Positions 35,510 to 44,365 are shown, counted from the stretch's first letter. The stretch is 64,000 bases of DNA from Paraburkholderia ultramafica (GCF_902859915.1 NZ_CADIKK010000037.1:1-64000); one strand, 5' to 3'. Translations and numbers: made by a program. The notes: generated by a model from the sequence alone, not told the origin.

Positions 35510-36448
35510 ATGACTTTTTTCTCCGTATTGCTGGCTCTGATCATTGAACAGGTACGCGCGCTGTCACCGAACAATCCGGTGTCCGCGTTGCTTCAATACC
35601 ATGCGGAGTCGGCGGCGCACGGATTCGATGCCGGCAAGCCGAAGCACGGCCTGCTCGCGTGGCTCGTGGTGGTGGTGCCCTGGACGCTGGCGGTCGCGCT
35701 CGTCTACTACGTGCTGTATCACATTCACTTCGCGCTGGCGTTCCTGTGGAACGTCGCGGTGCTGTACTTCACGCTGGGCTTTCGGCAGTTCAGCCATTAC
35801 TTCACGGACATCCACCTCGCGTTGAACAACGACGATGTGCCGCGCGCGCGTGAAATTCTGAATGAGTGGACCGGGCTCGATACGGTCGACATGCCCGTCA
35901 GCGAGATCGTCCGTCATACGCTGATTCACGCGGTGGTCGCTTCGCACCGCCATGTGTTCGGCGTGTTCTTCTGGTTCCTGATTCCCGTCGGGCCGGCGGG
36001 CGCGGTGCTGTACCGGATTGCCGAATACCTGGCGCGCGCGTGGGCGCGTCCGGCCGACGATCGTACCGTTGCGTTTTCGAGCTTTGCGCAGCGCGCGTTC
36101 TTCGTGATCGACTGGGTGCCGGCGCGGCTGACGTCGCTGGGCTTTGCGATCGTCGGCAATTTCGAAGACGCGATCTATGCGTGGCGCAATCATGCGCGTC
36201 AGTGGCCCGATGCGAACGACGGCGTGCTGCTGGCCGCGGGAAGCGGTGCCCTGGGCGCGCGTTTGAGCGGGCCGCTTGCCGAGCCGTCGAGTCTCGATGC
36301 GCTCGCCACCGGCGACGGCGGCCCAATGCAGGTCGGCGACGACTGCACGCCGCGCACGCTGCAATCGGCGGTGGGTCTGGTGTGGCGCGCGGTGGTGCTG
36401 TGGATGATTCTGCTGTTGATGCTGACCATCGCGGTGTGGCTCGCTTGA
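35510..36448 (+). CDS. CobD/CbiB-family membrane protein
   Basis: A 312-residue integral membrane protein of the CobD/CbiB family. Helices lie at about residues 1-20, 45-85, 140-170 and 290-310. The block GFRQFSHYFTDIHLALNNDD and the TLIHAVVASHRHVFGVFFWF segment resemble CbiB active regions. CbiB attaches aminopropanol to adenosylcobyric acid, but no other cobalamin gene is nearby. Such stand-alone relatives may act differently (inference). A TATAAA-like -10 lies near 35470. A strong terminator follows the gene. Confidence 0.8.
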   Translation: MTFFSVLLALIIEQVRALSPNNPVSALLQYHAESAAHGFDAGKPKHGLLAWLVVVVPWTLAVALVYYVLYHIHFALAFLWNVAVLYFTLGFRQFSHYFTDIHLALNNDDVPRAREILNEWTGLDTVDMPVSEIVRHTLIHAVVASHRHVFGVFFWFLIPVGPAGAVLYRIAEYLARAWARPADDRTVAFSSFAQRAFFVIDWVPARLTSLGFAIVGNFEDAIYAWRNHARQWPDANDGVLLAAGSGALGARLSGPLAEPSSLDALATGDGGPMQVGDDCTPRTLQSAVGLVWRAVVLWMILLLMLTIAVWLA

Positions 36449-36475
36449 TACGAGCACGCTAGCGAGGGGCGCATA

Positions 36476-36503
36476 AAGAAGCCGGGCAATTGCCCGGCTT
36501 CTT
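36476..36503. terminator. Bidirectional intrinsic terminator
   Basis: GAAGCCGGGC-AATT-GCCCGGCTTC is a 10-bp perfect stem flanked by A-rich sequence on the left and TTTATT on the right. It separates the CobD-like gene from the leftward gene cluster beyond it. Confidence 0.85.
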
Positions 36504-36604
36504 TATTGCCTCGACCAACGCGGCTTCGCGTTGCATTGGCCGTGACACGGTGACGCGAACCGGACCTCGTCTGGTGCATCGCCCCCGCACCGCCTCAACC
36601 GTTA

Positions 36605-36638
36605 AGCTCAAAGCTCAAAGCGCAAAGCGCAAAGCGCC
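36605..36638. repeat. Short 7-bp tandem repeat
   Basis: AGCTCAA / AGCTCAA / AGCGCAA / AGCGCAA / AGCGCCT form about five units of 7 bases. The repeat lies in the non-coding gap after the terminator and before the 3' end of the DUF2007 gene. It is a possible slippage site with no evident function. Confidence 0.7.
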
Positions 36639-36672
36639 TTACCCGATACCTCGCGCGCAAGAGCCGCATGCG

Positions 36673-36993
36673 TCACCCATCCAGCGGATCACGCACGGTC
36701 CCGCATTGCCAGCACACCGTGAACTGTGCTTCGAGCATTTCTCCGCATTGACGGCATCGCCAGCCAGGCGAGCCCGCCGCAGGTCCATGCGAAGCCGCAT
36801 CGATCAAGCGCCGGGCCATCGCCTCGTCGCGTTCATCGACGAGCCATAATTCAGGCGCGCACTGATCCGCCGGAATATCGCCGAGCGCGCCGTTCAGATA
36901 GCGGTTGTGCAACTCGCAAGCAATGCCCGCGGTCTCCAGCACATTGACCCAATGCTGTCCGGTGATCAGATTCGGCGCGCGCATCAGTTTCAT
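36673..36993 (-). CDS. DUF2007-domain protein with C-terminal zinc ribbon
   Basis: A 106-residue cytoplasmic protein. Residues 1-65 match the DUF2007 'putative signal transducing protein' fold (MKLMRAPNLITGQHWVNVLE, then LWLVDERDEAMARRLID). The C terminus is a zinc ribbon, WRCRQCGEMLEAQFTVCWQC, with four Cys in two CxxC pairs. Its role is unknown. The ATG at 36993 begins one base after the rsgA stop (TGACATG), so it is the last gene of the Ste24-rsgA-DUF2007 operon. Confidence 0.8.
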   Translation of the reverse strand: MKLMRAPNLITGQHWVNVLETAGIACELHNRYLNGALGDIPADQCAPELWLVDERDEAMARRLIDAASHGPAAGSPGWRCRQCGEMLEAQFTVCWQCGTVRDPLDG

Positions 36994-36994
36994 G

Positions 36995-37948
36995 TCAGCG
37001 CACGATCTGGCTGGCTTCATGCACGAGTTGCGCGTACAGCGTGTGCCGTTCGCGGCGGATACGGCCGTCGGCGACCGCTTCGAGAATCGCGCAGCCCGGC
37101 TCGTGCAAGTGATGGCAGTTGTAGAAGCGGCAGTTCGGCAGCAGCGGCCGGAACTCCAGAAACGCGCGTTCGAGCCGGCCTTCGGTCAGGTGATGCAGGC
37201 CGAATTCCTGGAAGCCCGGCGAGTCGATCAACGCGCCGCCTTCGCCGCCACCGTCGACGTTCGGCAATGGATAGAGCCGCGTAAAGGTCGTCGTGTGGCG
37301 CCCACTATTCAACGCGGTCGAGATTTCTCGCGTGGCGACTTCGGCATCCGGAATCAGCAGGTTCACGAGCGTCGATTTGCCCATGCCGGACTGGCCGAGC
37401 AGCAGCGTCGAGTGACCGTGCAGATGCTCGATCAAAGCGGCGCGAGCGGCCTCGGGCTGCATCTTGATCGACACTTCGACGACCGTGTAGCCCAGCGCGC
37501 GATACGACTCCAGCCGCTTGCGCGCGCCCTCGAGCTCATCGGTCACGTCGATCTTGTTCAGCACGATCAGCGGCTTCAACTCGTTCGCTTCGGCGGCGAC
37601 CAGCGCGCGGCCGAGCAGGTCTTCGCTGAAATGCGGTTCGGTGGCGAGCACGATCAGCAACTGATCGAGATTAGCGGCGAACAGTTTCGACTTGTACTGA
37701 TCCGAGCGATACAGCAGATTGCGCCGCTCGCCTATTTCGACGATCACGCCTTGATCCGCGGAAGTCGGCTCGTAAATCACGCGATCGCCGACCGCCACTT
37801 CGCTGCGCTTGCCGCGCGGGAAGCATTGGAGCATCGGAGCGCCGTCATCCGGCGCAACCAGATAGTGGCGGCCATGCGCGGCCACCACGAGGCCGCCTGC
37901 GCGCGTGCTGGACGGCGCGCGCGGCGCTTTCGGGGCGCGGCCGCTCAT
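36995..37948 (-). CDS. rsgA: Ribosome small-subunit GTPase RsgA
   Basis: A 317-residue circularly permuted GTPase that checks late 30S maturation. An N-terminal OB domain (residues 17-75) is followed by the GTPase motifs in permuted order: NKID (131-134), GQSGMGKST (185-193) and IDSPG. A C-terminal zinc-binding segment carries CRFYNCHHLHEPGC. It overlaps the upstream protease gene by four bases (ATGA), so the two are translationally coupled. Confidence 0.96.
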   Translation of the reverse strand: MSGRAPKAPRAPSSTRAGGLVVAAHGRHYLVAPDDGAPMLQCFPRGKRSEVAVGDRVIYEPTSADQGVIVEIGERRNLLYRSDQYKSKLFAANLDQLLIVLATEPHFSEDLLGRALVAAEANELKPLIVLNKIDVTDELEGARKRLESYRALGYTVVEVSIKMQPEAARAALIEHLHGHSTLLLGQSGMGKSTLVNLLIPDAEVATREISTALNSGRHTTTFTRLYPLPNVDGGGEGGALIDSPGFQEFGLHHLTEGRLERAFLEFRPLLPNCRFYNCHHLHEPGCAILEAVADGRIRRERHTLYAQLVHEASQIVR

Positions 37949-39204
37949 GCGTGCCGCAGCAAACGGTCGATCCGCTGCGACGCCGGCGGATGCGAATAAT
38001 AGAACGCGGTGTAGAGCGGATCGGGCGTCAGCGTCGACGCGTTGTCCTCGTACAGCTTGACGAGCGCGTTGACGAGGTCTTGCGCGTCGGTCTGCGTCGC
38101 GGCGAACGCGTCGGCTTCGAACTCGTGCTTGCGCGAGCTGAGGCTGCCGAGCGGCGTGACGAAGAACATGAACACCGGCAGAGCGAGGAAGAACAACACA
38201 AGCGCAAGACCGCTATTACCGCCGATCAGCGACGGCCGCACGCCGAGCCCCTCGTAGAACCACACGCATTGCGAGAGCCAGCCGAGCAGCGCGAGCAGCG
38301 CGAGGCTGATCGCGAAGGTGACGAGCATCCGTTTGATCACATGACGGCGTTTGAAGTGGCCGAGTTCATGCGCGAGCACGGCTTCGATCTCGCGGCCCGA
38401 CAGGCGCGCAAGCAGCGTGTCGAAGAACACGATCCGCTTGGCCGCGCCGAAGCCGGTGAAGTACGCGTTGCCGTGCGCCGAACGGCGGCTGCCGTCCATC
38501 ACGAAGAGGCCCTTGGCGGCGAAACCGCAGCGCTGCATCAGCGCTTCGATACGGCTTTTCAGCGCTTCGTCCTTGAGCGGCTCGAACTTGTTGAAGAGCG
38601 GCGCGATAAGCGACGGATACAGCACCAGCACGAGCATCTGGAACACCACCCAGACGATCCACGTCCACAGCCACCACAGGCCGCCGGCCTGGTTCATCAG
38701 CCACAGCACGACGAACAGCAACGGCAGGCCGAACGCGGCGCCGAGCAGCACGCCCTTGATGCGATCCATGAAGAAGATGCGCTTGCTCATCCGGTTGAAG
38801 CCGAAGCGCTGTTCGATCACGAACTGCCGGTAGTAGTCGAACGGCAGGTCGAACGCGCTGGTGATCGCGATCACCGCGGCGACCAGGGCGATCTGCCCGG
38901 CGTAGCCGCGGCCAAGCCAGTCGGAGATCGCCAGATCGAGCGCTTGCACGCCGCCCAGCAGCGTCAGGCCGATCAGCACGGCGGCGCTGACGACGATCTC
39001 GAACATCGCGAGGCGCGTGCGCTCGACGGTGTAGTCGGCGGCGCGCTGGTGCGCGGTCAATGCGATGGTGCCGGCGAACTGGCTCGGCACCTGCTCGCGA
39101 TGGCCGGTGACGAAGCGGATCTGCCGCGACGCGAGCCATAGTTTGGTGCCGACCATCGCCACGACGGCGACGACGAACAGAACGGTGAAGTACAGGGTAG
39201 GCAT
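37945..39204 (-). CDS. M48 metallopeptidase, Ste24/CAAX protease 1-like
   Basis: A 419-residue membrane protease. Several N-terminal helices lead to the zinc motif HELGHFKRRHVIKRM and a second Glu ligand in SSRKHEFEADAFAATQTDA. The family includes yeast Ste24. In bacteria it probably takes part in membrane protein quality control. Length matches the Ste24 branch and not HtpX (about 290). It is divergent from orn with about 170 bases between them. Confidence 0.9.
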   Translation of the reverse strand: MPTLYFTVLFVVAVVAMVGTKLWLASRQIRFVTGHREQVPSQFAGTIALTAHQRAADYTVERTRLAMFEIVVSAAVLIGLTLLGGVQALDLAISDWLGRGYAGQIALVAAVIAITSAFDLPFDYYRQFVIEQRFGFNRMSKRIFFMDRIKGVLLGAAFGLPLLFVVLWLMNQAGGLWWLWTWIVWVVFQMLVLVLYPSLIAPLFNKFEPLKDEALKSRIEALMQRCGFAAKGLFVMDGSRRSAHGNAYFTGFGAAKRIVFFDTLLARLSGREIEAVLAHELGHFKRRHVIKRMLVTFAISLALLALLGWLSQCVWFYEGLGVRPSLIGGNSGLALVLFFLALPVFMFFVTPLGSLSSRKHEFEADAFAATQTDAQDLVNALVKLYEDNASTLTPDPLYTAFYYSHPPASQRIDRLLRHA

Positions 39205-39375
39205 CCGGGGATTCCGTGGTATCTATGCGAGAATTATATGTTTCTTCCCGCCTCGCGGCGGGGGATACGGTCAAACCGGCTCAAACCGGCCGCTCAAACC
39301 AATCTCAAACGAACAGGCGCCGCGCGCAGGCAGGCTTCCAGCGAAGCCGCCGGCCAGGCCATCAGGATTGCCTTC

Positions 39376-39987
39376 ATGACTGAAATCCTCGCATCCACCG
39401 AACAGCCGCCGCTGGTACGCAGCGACATGAATCTGGTCTGGCTGGACATGGAAATGACCGGGCTCGAGCCCGACTCCGACCGCATCATCGAAATCGCGGT
39501 GGTGGTGACGAATTCGACGCTCGACAGGATGGTCGAAGGTCCGGTGCTGGCGATTCACCAGAGCGACGAGACGCTCGCCAAAATGGATCAGTGGAACCAG
39601 AACACGCATGGCCGTTCGGGCCTGATTGATCGCGTGAAGGCGTCCACGGTCAGCGAAGCCGATGCGACCGAGCAGATCCGCGATTTCCTCGGCGCCTACG
39701 TGCCGCCCGGCAAATCGCCGATGTGCGGCAACTCGATCTGCCAGGACCGCCGTTTCATGGCGCGCTGGATGCCGGATCTGGAGCACTTTTTCCATTACCG
39801 CAATCTCGACGTCAGCACGCTGAAGGAACTGTGCCGCCGCTGGCAGCCGGCCATCTACAAGGGTTTCCAGAAGCGTGCGATGCACACGGCGCTGGCCGAC
39901 ATCCACGAGTCGATCGACGAACTGAAGTACTACCGTGAGCACTTCCTGATCCGGTCGGCGCCGGAAGCGTCCACCAGCGCGGAATAA
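39376..39987 (+). CDS. orn: Oligoribonuclease
   Basis: A 203-residue DEDDh exonuclease that degrades 2-5-nt RNAs, including pGpG from c-di-GMP breakdown. Exo motifs are WLDMEMTGLEPDSDRIIEIA (first Asp and Glu), MCGNSICQDRRFMARWMPDL and HTALADIHESIDELKYY. The ATG at 39376 is chosen because MTEILASTEQPPLVRSDMNL leads directly into the domain; an earlier frame extension is not protein-like. Confidence 0.96.
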   Translation: MTEILASTEQPPLVRSDMNLVWLDMEMTGLEPDSDRIIEIAVVVTNSTLDRMVEGPVLAIHQSDETLAKMDQWNQNTHGRSGLIDRVKASTVSEADATEQIRDFLGAYVPPGKSPMCGNSICQDRRFMARWMPDLEHFFHYRNLDVSTLKELCRRWQPAIYKGFQKRAMHTALADIHESIDELKYYREHFLIRSAPEASTSAE

Positions 39988-40042
39988 GCGCGCCTGCCGG
40001 ATCTTCACCGAGACGGCGCGCCCGACCCGCGCCGCCTATGCC

Positions 40043-40151
40043 GGCCGTGCCAAAACCGGCCGTGCCTAAACCGGCCGCGCCTAAACCGGCCGTGCCAAAA
40101 CCGGCCGTGCCAAAACCGGCCGTGCCTAAACCGGCCGTGCCTAAACCGGCC
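40043..40151. repeat. 15-bp tandem repeat array, about seven units
   Basis: Units of the form GGCCGTGCCTAAACC (with A/T or T/C variation at two positions) repeat about seven times head to tail. The array fills the gap between the convergent orn and mog genes. It overlaps the mog stop, so the last residues of Mog (RAPRPV) come from the final unit. Read rightward, it would encode a VPKPA repeat, but no gene is supported there. Confidence 0.9.
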
Positions 40152-40821
40152 GCGGCGCGCGCACCGCGCTCTTCGGCCGGAACGCCTTCACCACGTCGGC
40201 GTTGGTTTCCACATACGGCCCGCCGATCAGGTCGATGCAATAGGGCACCGCCGCGAAAATCCCCGGCACCCTCACCGCGCCGCCGGCTTCGGCATCACGC
40301 AAACCTTCCAGCGTTTCCTTGATCGACTTCGGCTGGCCCGGCAAATTGATGATCAGCGCCGCGTGGTCCGCTGTTTCTCGGATCACCGCCACCTGGCGCG
40401 ACAGAATCGCGGTCGGCACGAAATTCAGGCTGATCTGCCGCATCTGCTCGCCGAAACCCGGCATGTCCTTTGTCGCGACCGCAAGCGTTGCCTCGGGCGT
40501 CACGTCGCGGCGCGACGGGCCGGTGCCGCCGGTGGTCAGCACCAGATCGCAGCCGACTTCGTCGACCAGTTCGATCAGCGTGGCGGAAATGGTGGGCGCG
40601 TCGTCCTGAATCAGCCGCGTGACCACCTGCCACGGCGACGTCAATGCAGTCCCGAGCCATTCCTGCAAGGCCGGGATGCCCTTGTCCTCGTACACGCCGG
40701 TCGACGCACGGTCGCTGATCGACACGAGGCCGATCACGATCTCGTCGGGATGATTGCGTGTCGGCTTAGGCGCTTGCTTATGCGCCTGCTCAGGTGCCGG
40801 TTTAGGCGTCGCGGTCGTCAT
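40141..40821 (-). CDS. mog: Molybdopterin adenylyltransferase
   Basis: A 226-residue MogA/MoaB-fold enzyme that adenylates molybdopterin before molybdate insertion. The conserved nucleotide-binding block LTTGGTGPSRRDVTPEATLA is present, as are GLVSISDRASTGVYEDKGIP at the domain start and LPGQPKSIKETLEGL near the end. An Ala/Pro/Lys/Gln-rich N-terminal extension of 25 residues precedes the domain. It starts 20 bases inside the end of darP, indicating one transcript. Confidence 0.9.
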   Translation of the reverse strand: MTTATPKPAPEQAHKQAPKPTRNHPDEIVIGLVSISDRASTGVYEDKGIPALQEWLGTALTSPWQVVTRLIQDDAPTISATLIELVDEVGCDLVLTTGGTGPSRRDVTPEATLAVATKDMPGFGEQMRQISLNFVPTAILSRQVAVIRETADHAALIINLPGQPKSIKETLEGLRDAEAGGAVRVPGIFAAVPYCIDLIGGPYVETNADVVKAFRPKSAVRAPRPV

Positions 40822-41413
40822 CGTCGTCTTCCAGGACGTGGTCGGCGTCGGAATCGCTCTGCGCGGACGGGCCGTCCGCGGTCTTGATCCATTGGAACAG
40901 TTCGCGGAAATAGCGCGGCGGCTTGCTCTGCTGCGCTTCCTTGCGGGCGTTGCGGATCAGCGTGCGGCCCTGCTGCGGGTCGGCGTTCGGGTGCTGGCGG
41001 ATGAACTCGGTCAGCGCGGCGTCGTCGGCGAGCAGTTTCTCGCGGGTGCGCTCGATCCAGTGGAGCTTCGCCGTTTCCGCCTTGTTGACGCCGTTATAGG
41101 TGTCGAGCGCGGTGCGCAGCGCGGCGGTTTCCTCGTCCAGCAGCGAGCGCATCACGCGGCCGACGTATTGCAACTGGCGGCGCTTGCCTTCGTGATCGGT
41201 GATGCGGCGTGCTTCGCGCACGGCGTCATCGAGCTTTTCCGGCATCGGCATGCGCTTGAGCGCGTCTTTGGGCAGTGCGATCAGCGCCGCGCCCAGCTCC
41301 TGCAGCTCGTGCATTTCGCGCTTGAGCTGGGACTTGCTGGGGCGGTCGTAACCGTTCTCGTCGATTTCCGGCGCGGCGGAGTCGATGGGTTGAATGCGGG
41401 TTTTGCGTGTCAT
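40802..41413 (-). CDS. darP: Ribosome biogenesis factor DarP (YjgA)
   Basis: A 203-residue DUF615/YjgA family protein. It contains NGYDRPSKSQLKREMHELQE, ALKRMPMPEKLDDAVREARR, RRQLQYVGRVMRSLLDEE and PPRYFRELFQWIK, and ends in a poly-acidic tail (VLEDDDDDRDA). DarP associates with 50S precursors and promotes late maturation. The ATG at 41413 is preferred over a longer frame reaching 41512, because the added residues are Arg/Ala-rich and not conserved-looking. It is divergent from pmbA. Confidence 0.92.
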   Translation of the reverse strand: MTRKTRIQPIDSAAPEIDENGYDRPSKSQLKREMHELQELGAALIALPKDALKRMPMPEKLDDAVREARRITDHEGKRRQLQYVGRVMRSLLDEETAALRTALDTYNGVNKAETAKLHWIERTREKLLADDAALTEFIRQHPNADPQQGRTLIRNARKEAQQSKPPRYFRELFQWIKTADGPSAQSDSDADHVLEDDDDDRDA

Positions 41414-41671
41414 ACCGATATTGTAGCGTGCCGCGCCCGCCGAACCGGCGGTGCCGCTGCGCACGCGGCGCCGCGCCTTGCGAAGTGGCGACGCCCGGTC
41501 GCCAACGGGCAATCAGCGGGCAACCCCACGCCGCTCAGCGAATGCCAGGTACGGCGGCGCGTACCTTGCTATGATCGCGGGATGCGTCACCCACGACACA
41601 CGTGCGCACGCATGTGCGTGGCACGTGCGAACACACAGGGCCGCTCGGCCCCGAACAGGACGGCAACGACA

Positions 41672-43042
41672 ATGGCAGCAGACATGGACGTCAAGCAGCG
41701 CTTTTTTCCGCATACCCAGGATGAACTGAAGGAAATCGCCTCGGACATCCTGCGTCACGCGAAGTCGCTCGGCGGCACCGACGCGGCAACCGAGATCTCC
41801 GAAGGCGACGGCCTGTCAGTCTCCGTGCGGCGCGGCGAAGTCGAGACGATCGAACACAATCGCGACAAGATGGTCGGCGTGACGGTGTTCATCGGCAACA
41901 AGCGGGGCAATGCGAGCACTTCGGACTTTTCGTCGCAAGCGCTGAAGGACACGGTCGCGGCGGCCTACAACATCGCGCGCTTTACCGCGGAAGACGACTG
42001 CGCCGGGCTCGCCGAAGCCGAGCTGCTCGAAACCGCGCCGCGCGATCTTGATCTCTATCACCCGTGGAATCTGTCCGCCGATGAAGCGGTGGAAATCGCC
42101 CGCCGCTCGGAAGACGCCGCGTTCGCGACCGATCCGCAGATCAAGAACTCGGAAGGCGCCAGCGTGTCGGCGCAGCACTCGCAGTTCGTGCTGGCGACGT
42201 CGCGCGGCTTCCTCGCGGGCTATCCGTACTCGCGTCACTACATTGCGTGCGCGCCGATCGCCGGCAGCGCCCGCAACATGCAGCGCGACGACTGGTACAC
42301 GTCGACCCGCAGCGCCGCGGAACTGGCTGACCCGGAAGCGGTGGGCCGTTACGCCGCGCAACGCGCGCTCGCGCGCATCGGCGCGCGCGGGCTCGACACG
42401 CGCAAAGTGCCGGTGCTGTTCGAAGCGCCGCTCGCCACCGGGCTGCTCGGCGCATTCGTGCAGGCCACCAGCGGCGGCGCGCTGTATCGCAAGACGTCGT
42501 TCCTCGTCGACAGCCTCGGCAAGCCGGTGTTCGCGCCGCACGTGCAGGTCGTCGAAGATCCGCACGTGGTGCGTGCAATGGGCAGCGCGCCGTTCGACGA
42601 AGAAGGCGTGCGCACCAAACAGCGTTCGGTGGTGAAAGACGGCGTGGTGGAAGGCTATTTCCTGTCCACCTATTCGGCGCGCAAGCTCGGCATGCAGACC
42701 ACCGGCAACGCGGGCGGCTCGCACAACCTGTCGTTCCGCAGTTCGAACACGCGTCCCGAGGATGACTTCGAAGCGATGCTGAAGAAGCTCGGCACCGGCC
42801 TGCTGCTGACCGAACTGATGGGGCAGGGCGTGAACTACGTGACGGGCGACTACTCGCGCGGCGCGTCGGGCTTCTGGGTGGAGAACGGCAAGATCCAGTA
42901 TCCGGTCGAGGAGATCACTGTGGCGAGCACGCTGCAGGAGATGTTCCGCCACATCGTCGCGATCGGCGCGGATACGATTACGCGCGGCACCAAGCAGACC
43001 GGCTCGGTGCTGATCGAACGGATGACGATCGCGGGGCAGTGA
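41672..43042 (+). CDS. pmbA: TldE/PmbA-family metalloprotease subunit
   Basis: A 456-residue PmbA/TldE protein, the partner of TldD in processing of peptides such as microcin precursors. Conserved stretches include GDGLSVSVRRGEVETIEHNR, PVLFEAPLATGLLGAFVQAT, GMQTTGNAGGSHNLSF and GVNYVTGDYSRGASGFWVEN. TldD, which holds the zinc site, is not encoded in this window. The ATG at 41672 gives the usual family length; the frame is open much farther upstream but only as antisense to darP and mog. Confidence 0.93.
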   Translation: MAADMDVKQRFFPHTQDELKEIASDILRHAKSLGGTDAATEISEGDGLSVSVRRGEVETIEHNRDKMVGVTVFIGNKRGNASTSDFSSQALKDTVAAAYNIARFTAEDDCAGLAEAELLETAPRDLDLYHPWNLSADEAVEIARRSEDAAFATDPQIKNSEGASVSAQHSQFVLATSRGFLAGYPYSRHYIACAPIAGSARNMQRDDWYTSTRSAAELADPEAVGRYAAQRALARIGARGLDTRKVPVLFEAPLATGLLGAFVQATSGGALYRKTSFLVDSLGKPVFAPHVQVVEDPHVVRAMGSAPFDEEGVRTKQRSVVKDGVVEGYFLSTYSARKLGMQTTGNAGGSHNLSFRSSNTRPEDDFEAMLKKLGTGLLLTELMGQGVNYVTGDYSRGASGFWVENGKIQYPVEEITVASTLQEMFRHIVAIGADTITRGTKQTGSVLIERMTIAGQ

Positions 43043-43094
43043 GCGGTTTTAGCGGCGTCCCGGCGGCGGTGCTGATCGGGGCACACGGCGGTGC

Positions 43095-43136
43095 AAATAA
43101 ATACGCCACGCAAGGATTTGCGTGGCGTATTTATTT
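43095..43136. terminator. Long bidirectional terminator hairpin
   Basis: AAATAAATACGCCACGCAA pairs perfectly with TTGCGTGGCGTATTTATTT across a 4-base loop, a 19-bp stem. It lies between the convergent pmbA and folA genes, 52 bases after the pmbA stop. The A/T base pairs at the foot supply a U-tract in either direction. Confidence 0.8.
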
Positions 43137-43207
43137 GGGCGCGTTGCGCGCTCATAGCGGGGCTGGTTGCTTCAACTTCAAGCCCGGCGCCATGCGCTCA
43201 TGCCGCG

Positions 43208-43708
43208 TCAACGGCCCTTGCGCTTGTACGTGACGAACGCGTAGTCGAAGTCGTTCGGCGCATGCGCGCGATGCGTCTCGTGCGCGACTTCTTCCCACAC
43301 GTTTTCATCGAGCGCGGGGAACGTGGCGTCGCCTTCGAAGTCCGCGGAAATCTCGGTGACGATCAGCTTGTCCGCCTGACGCAGACCTTCCGTGTACAAC
43401 TGCGCGCCGCCGATCAGAAACGCTTCCGGCGCCTGATCCTGAGCGGCGAGCCGCAGCGCGTCCTGGAGGGTCGTGGCGGCGTCGCAGCCCTGAAAGCGCC
43501 GCGTGGCATCCCGCGTCACGACGATGTTGCGGCGTCCCGGCAATGGCCGACCGATCGATTCATGCGTCTTGCGGCCCATGATGATGGGCGCGCCCATGGT
43601 GGTGCGCTTGAAAAACGCGAGGTCTTCGGGCAGTCGCCAGGGCAACTGGTTGTCGCGGCCGATCACGCCGTTGTTGGCGCGAGCGACGATCAGGGTCAGC
43701 GTCGTCAT
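43208..43708 (-). CDS. folA: Dihydrofolate reductase
   Basis: A 166-residue DHFR. MTTLTLIVARANNGVIGRDN is followed by LPWRLPEDLAFFKRTT with the catalytic Asp, then PIIMGRKTHESIGRPLPGR and FLIGGAQLYTEGL for NADPH binding. It supplies tetrahydrofolate for the thymidylate synthase encoded nearby (thyA, 46554). The ATG at 43708 fits the family; the upstream frame extension lacks homology. Confidence 0.96.
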   Translation of the reverse strand: MTTLTLIVARANNGVIGRDNQLPWRLPEDLAFFKRTTMGAPIIMGRKTHESIGRPLPGRRNIVVTRDATRRFQGCDAATTLQDALRLAAQDQAPEAFLIGGAQLYTEGLRQADKLIVTEISADFEGDATFPALDENVWEEVAHETHRAHAPNDFDYAFVTYKRKGR

Positions 43709-43923
43709 CGAATGGAAAGGGGAACGTAACCAGATCGATTCTACCTGACGCGTCGGCGGGGGCTGCCGCGCAGCCCCCCGGCTGGATGCGCGATTCGTAC
43801 GCCGGATCGTCCGCTGCGAAGATCGCCTTGTCGGCGCCGCCGCCCAGTCAGACGCACAGCGCAGCACGCAGCGAACGGAATCCGAGCGGGCTGTGTTCGG
43901 TACGCCGCAGCCCCCGGTTTGCG

Positions 43924-44322
43924 TCACGAGTTTGTTCGCGCTACTTTCTTTTGACACATGGCGACGTTGCCCTGGGCGGTGCGCGCGGCGTCGACCGGGA
44001 TCGGCAGCGGCGAGGGCGGGGCGATCTCGTCCCACAGCGTCACGCGGCCGCCGCTGTTGCTGGGCAGCGGTTGCGGCCTCGCGGCCACCATCACCATGCC
44101 GACCGCGCCGCCGCGTTGCCGCGAAAGCATCTGGTCGTCGACCGAAATATCGTTCACAGACGCAGCATCGGCCGGCGTGCTGATCACGTTGCCTGCGAGA
44201 TGGCCGGGCTCGGTGCCGGCACGCTTCGTCTCATCCGGCGACACCGGCGCGGTAAATTCCGCGCTCGCGAGCGCGGCGCAAGGTGCAATGCTGATTAGAT
44301 CGATGCGGAAAGCGAATCGCAT
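43924..44322 (-). CDS. Small secreted protein with Gly-Gly motif, under a sigma-54 promoter
   Basis: A 132-residue protein of unknown function. Residues 1-21 form a Sec-type signal peptide (MRFAFRIDLISIAPCAALASA). A polar stretch leads to NDISVDDQMLSRQRGGAVGM (57-76), which resembles the leader end of double-glycine peptides. It is followed by a hydrophobic stretch and a Pro-rich region (LWDEIAPPSPLPIPVD). A lone Cys is at 123. GGAGGT precedes the ATG at 44322. A sigma-54 promoter and an 18-bp palindrome lie upstream, and a sigma-54 activator is divergent. The peptide may be that activator's target (inference). No transporter or immunity gene is adjacent. Confidence 0.6.
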   Translation of the reverse strand: MRFAFRIDLISIAPCAALASAEFTAPVSPDETKRAGTEPGHLAGNVISTPADAASVNDISVDDQMLSRQRGGAVGMVMVAARPQPLPSNSGGRVTLWDEIAPPSPLPIPVDAARTAQGNVAMCQKKVARTNS

Positions 44323-44349
44323 GATGTACCTCCGTGATGCACAGCATTT

Positions 44350-44365
44350 AGCGAAACGTGTGCCA
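44350..44365 (-). promoter_or_regulatory. Sigma-54 (RpoN) promoter of the small secreted protein gene
   Basis: On the minus strand the sequence reads TGGCACACGTTTCGCT. The -24 GG (complement of 44363-44364) and -12 GC (complement of 44351-44352) are exactly ten bases apart, and TGGCAC is a full -24 element. The predicted start lies near 44339, leaving a leader of about 17 bases before the ATG at 44322. Confidence 0.7.

Noticed and set aside
37951..39141. 396-codon plus-strand frame opposite the Ste24-like protease
   Set aside because: Antisense frame of a high-GC gene with biased codon positions; composition is Arg/Glu/His-rich without motifs.
40043..40151. CRISPR array
   Set aside because: Units are 15 bases and contiguous with no spacers, so this is a simple tandem repeat. 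No other array or cas gene is seen in the window.
40038..40322. Plus-strand frame with VPKPA repeats
   Set aside because: It is produced by reading the 15-bp array and antisense mog. There is no ribosome-binding site and the rest is Arg/Ser-rich noise.
40754..41671. Possible 300-residue N-terminal extension of pmbA
   Set aside because: The extension is antisense to darP and mog, which are clearly real. PmbA homology begins at about 41672.
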